Shown here in pieces: positions 4,853 to 5,753 of a stretch of DNA of 5,753 nt. The position numbers and the translations under genes were made by a program. Source of the DNA: SHYG01 sp041485445. Its GTDB lineage: Bacteria > Chloroflexota > Dehalococcoidia > Lucifugimonadales > UBA3495. The notes beneath the pieces are model-generated. The model did not search any database. It was not told where the DNA came from and worked only from the letters and a program-made list of their open reading frames with translations. The stretch spans positions 1 through 5,753 of the forward strand of contig JBGPJN010000190.1 in assembly GCA_041485445.1 (NCBI GenBank). Direction: 5' to 3'. Each line of letters opens with the position of its first letter. Position 1 is the stretch's first letter.

Positions 4853-5680
4853 GTGCGCCGTATTCTCATTCCCGTGGCGGTGACGGCGGCGACGGCTGCG
4901 CTGGCGGCGGGCTGGCTGCTGCGCGTTGGATACCGGCACTCCTGGACCGGCTTCGGCGACAAGAAGCTGTGGGACTGGCTGCACCTGCTCATCGTCCCCA
5001 CGGTGCTGGGCTCGGCCCTCCTGTGGTTCAACTTCAGCCAGAGCAACTCGGAGCAGGAGATCGCCGTCGAGCGGACCCGGGAGGACGCCCTGCAGGCCTA
5101 CCTGGACCGCATGTCTGAGCTGCTCCTGGACCGGAAACTGGGGGAGTCGGCCCCCCAGTCGGAGGTGCGGGAAGTGGCCCGGGCCCGCACGCTGACGGTG
5201 CTGCGCCGCCTGGACGGGGAGCGCAAGGGCATCCTGCTGCGCTTTCTGCGGGAGTCCGAGCTCATCGTTGGACCGGGCGCGGTGGTGGACCTGGGCGGCG
5301 CCGACCTGCAAGGAGCGTACCTTCATAGCGCCCAGCTGAGCCTGGCGGACCTGGGCGACGCCAACCTGCGGGGCGCGGTGCTGTGGTTTGCCGACCTGAG
5401 CGGCGCCGATCTGAAGGGAGCTGACCTCACCGGCGCCCAGCTGTGGTTTGCCAATTTGAAAGACGCCGATCTGACGGGGGCCAACCTGACCGAAGCAGAG
5501 CTCACCGGCGCGGACCTGAAGGGGGCCAACCTCGCCTGGGCCAACCTGAAGCTGGCGGACCTGAAGGGGGCCGACCTGAGCCGGGCCAACCTCAAGGACT
5601 CAGTGGTTACCCCAGCCCAACTGACCCAGGCCCGGACCCTGTCCGGCGCCATCGGCCAGAGCGGCGGCCGGTACGAGTAG
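4853..5680 (+). CDS. Membrane-anchored pentapeptide-repeat protein
   Basis: The 275-aa protein has two hydrophobic segments near the N-terminus (about residues 4-24, and 43-60 in LHLLIVPTVLGSALLWFNF). A charged helical part follows (about 62-140) with EDALQAYLDRMSELLLD and ARARTLTVLRRLDGERKGILLRF, then about 21 consecutive A(D/N)Lxx pentapeptides from residue 145 to 249. The closing segment is TPAQLTQARTLSGA. Pentapeptides fold into a right-handed quadrilateral beta-helix, usually a binding scaffold; the ligand is unknown. The same N-terminal layout is common in large paralogous sets in cyanobacteria and Chloroflexota. LWF occurs twice 20 residues apart (one full turn of four pentads plus repeat phase), which suggests recent duplication. 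The start is taken as GTG 4853 because TAG lies directly before it; GGGAG at 4836-4840 is a distant ribosome site. It probably shares the promoter at 4136. Confidence 0.9.
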   Translation: MRRILIPVAVTAATAALAAGWLLRVGYRHSWTGFGDKKLWDWLHLLIVPTVLGSALLWFNFSQSNSEQEIAVERTREDALQAYLDRMSELLLDRKLGESAPQSEVREVARARTLTVLRRLDGERKGILLRFLRESELIVGPGAVVDLGGADLQGAYLHSAQLSLADLGDANLRGAVLWFADLSGADLKGADLTGAQLWFANLKDADLTGANLTEAELTGADLKGANLAWANLKLADLKGADLSRANLKDSVVTPAQLTQARTLSGAIGQSGGRYE

Positions 5681-5700
5681 GCAATCTCCTCGCCCCTTGT

Positions 5701-5753
5701 GGGAGAGGGGGGAACGCCCTCACCCCGGCCCTCTCCCCCTTGCCAAGGCTGAC
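5701..5753. repeat. 3' repeat copy B, cut by the window edge
   Basis: GGGAGAGGG (5701-5709) pairs with CCCTCTCCC (5729-5737) across a 19-base loop. Bases 5715-5737 are identical to 2489-2511, the copy after nadD. The following CCTTGCCA (5738-5745) is absent from that copy, after which both read AGGCTGAC. The element begins about 20 bases after the pentapeptide stop and runs off the window. Confidence 0.75.

Noticed and set aside
5323..5652. Minus-strand frame rich in Ser, Ala, Pro and Arg under the pentapeptide gene
   Set aside because: Its periodic composition is the antisense reading of the pentapeptide codons.

Overview
The window is 5.75 kb of GC-rich bacterial chromosome. One row of pyrE counts 44 G/C in 60 bases. 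All seven recognisable genes lie on the + strand: obgE, nadD, a DUF433 antitoxin with a DUF5615 toxin, pyrE, a DUF1326 protein and a pentapeptide-repeat membrane protein. The gene types, the GTG starts, the GC content and the dense palindromic repeats between genes suggest an uncultured Chloroflexota bacterium (Dehalococcoidia-like). That placement is inference; there is no rRNA or lineage marker here.

Layout. Bases 1-317 hold no credible gene. They are a nested stack of inverted repeats ending about 55 bases before obgE. obgE (371-1780) encodes the ribosome-assembly GTPase. A palindromic repeat lies in frame in the linker between its G domain and its C-terminal OCT domain, and its G1 and G3 motifs deviate from the consensus. 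An inverted repeat of another family fills the obgE-nadD junction and supplies two possible nadD start codons. nadD runs to 2480. Bases 2481-2853 are again repeats only: a copy of a 3' repeat, a 131-base inverted repeat and two strong hairpins. A compact, lower-GC toxin-antitoxin pair (2868-3454) follows, with overlapping stop and start codons, and then pyrE (3466-4065). A well-formed sigma70-type promoter (4136-4164) starts a separate unit: the DUF1326 protein (4196-4816) and probably the pentapeptide protein (4853-5680). The window ends in a second copy of the repeat that follows nadD.

How the genes work together. obgE (ribosome maturation), nadD (NAD synthesis) and pyrE (pyrimidine synthesis) are housekeeping genes probably read in the same direction; no functional partnership is implied. 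The DUF433/DUF5615 pair looks like an acquired module placed between them beside repeats. The last two genes are accessory and of unknown physiological role.

The most notable theme is the activity of short palindromic repeats. They fill every larger gap, have entered the obgE reading frame, set the nadD N-terminus and possibly left a small palindrome in pyrE. I found no convincing new multi-gene system. The best candidates for follow-up are the repeat-derived protein segments and the altered Obg nucleotide-binding motifs.
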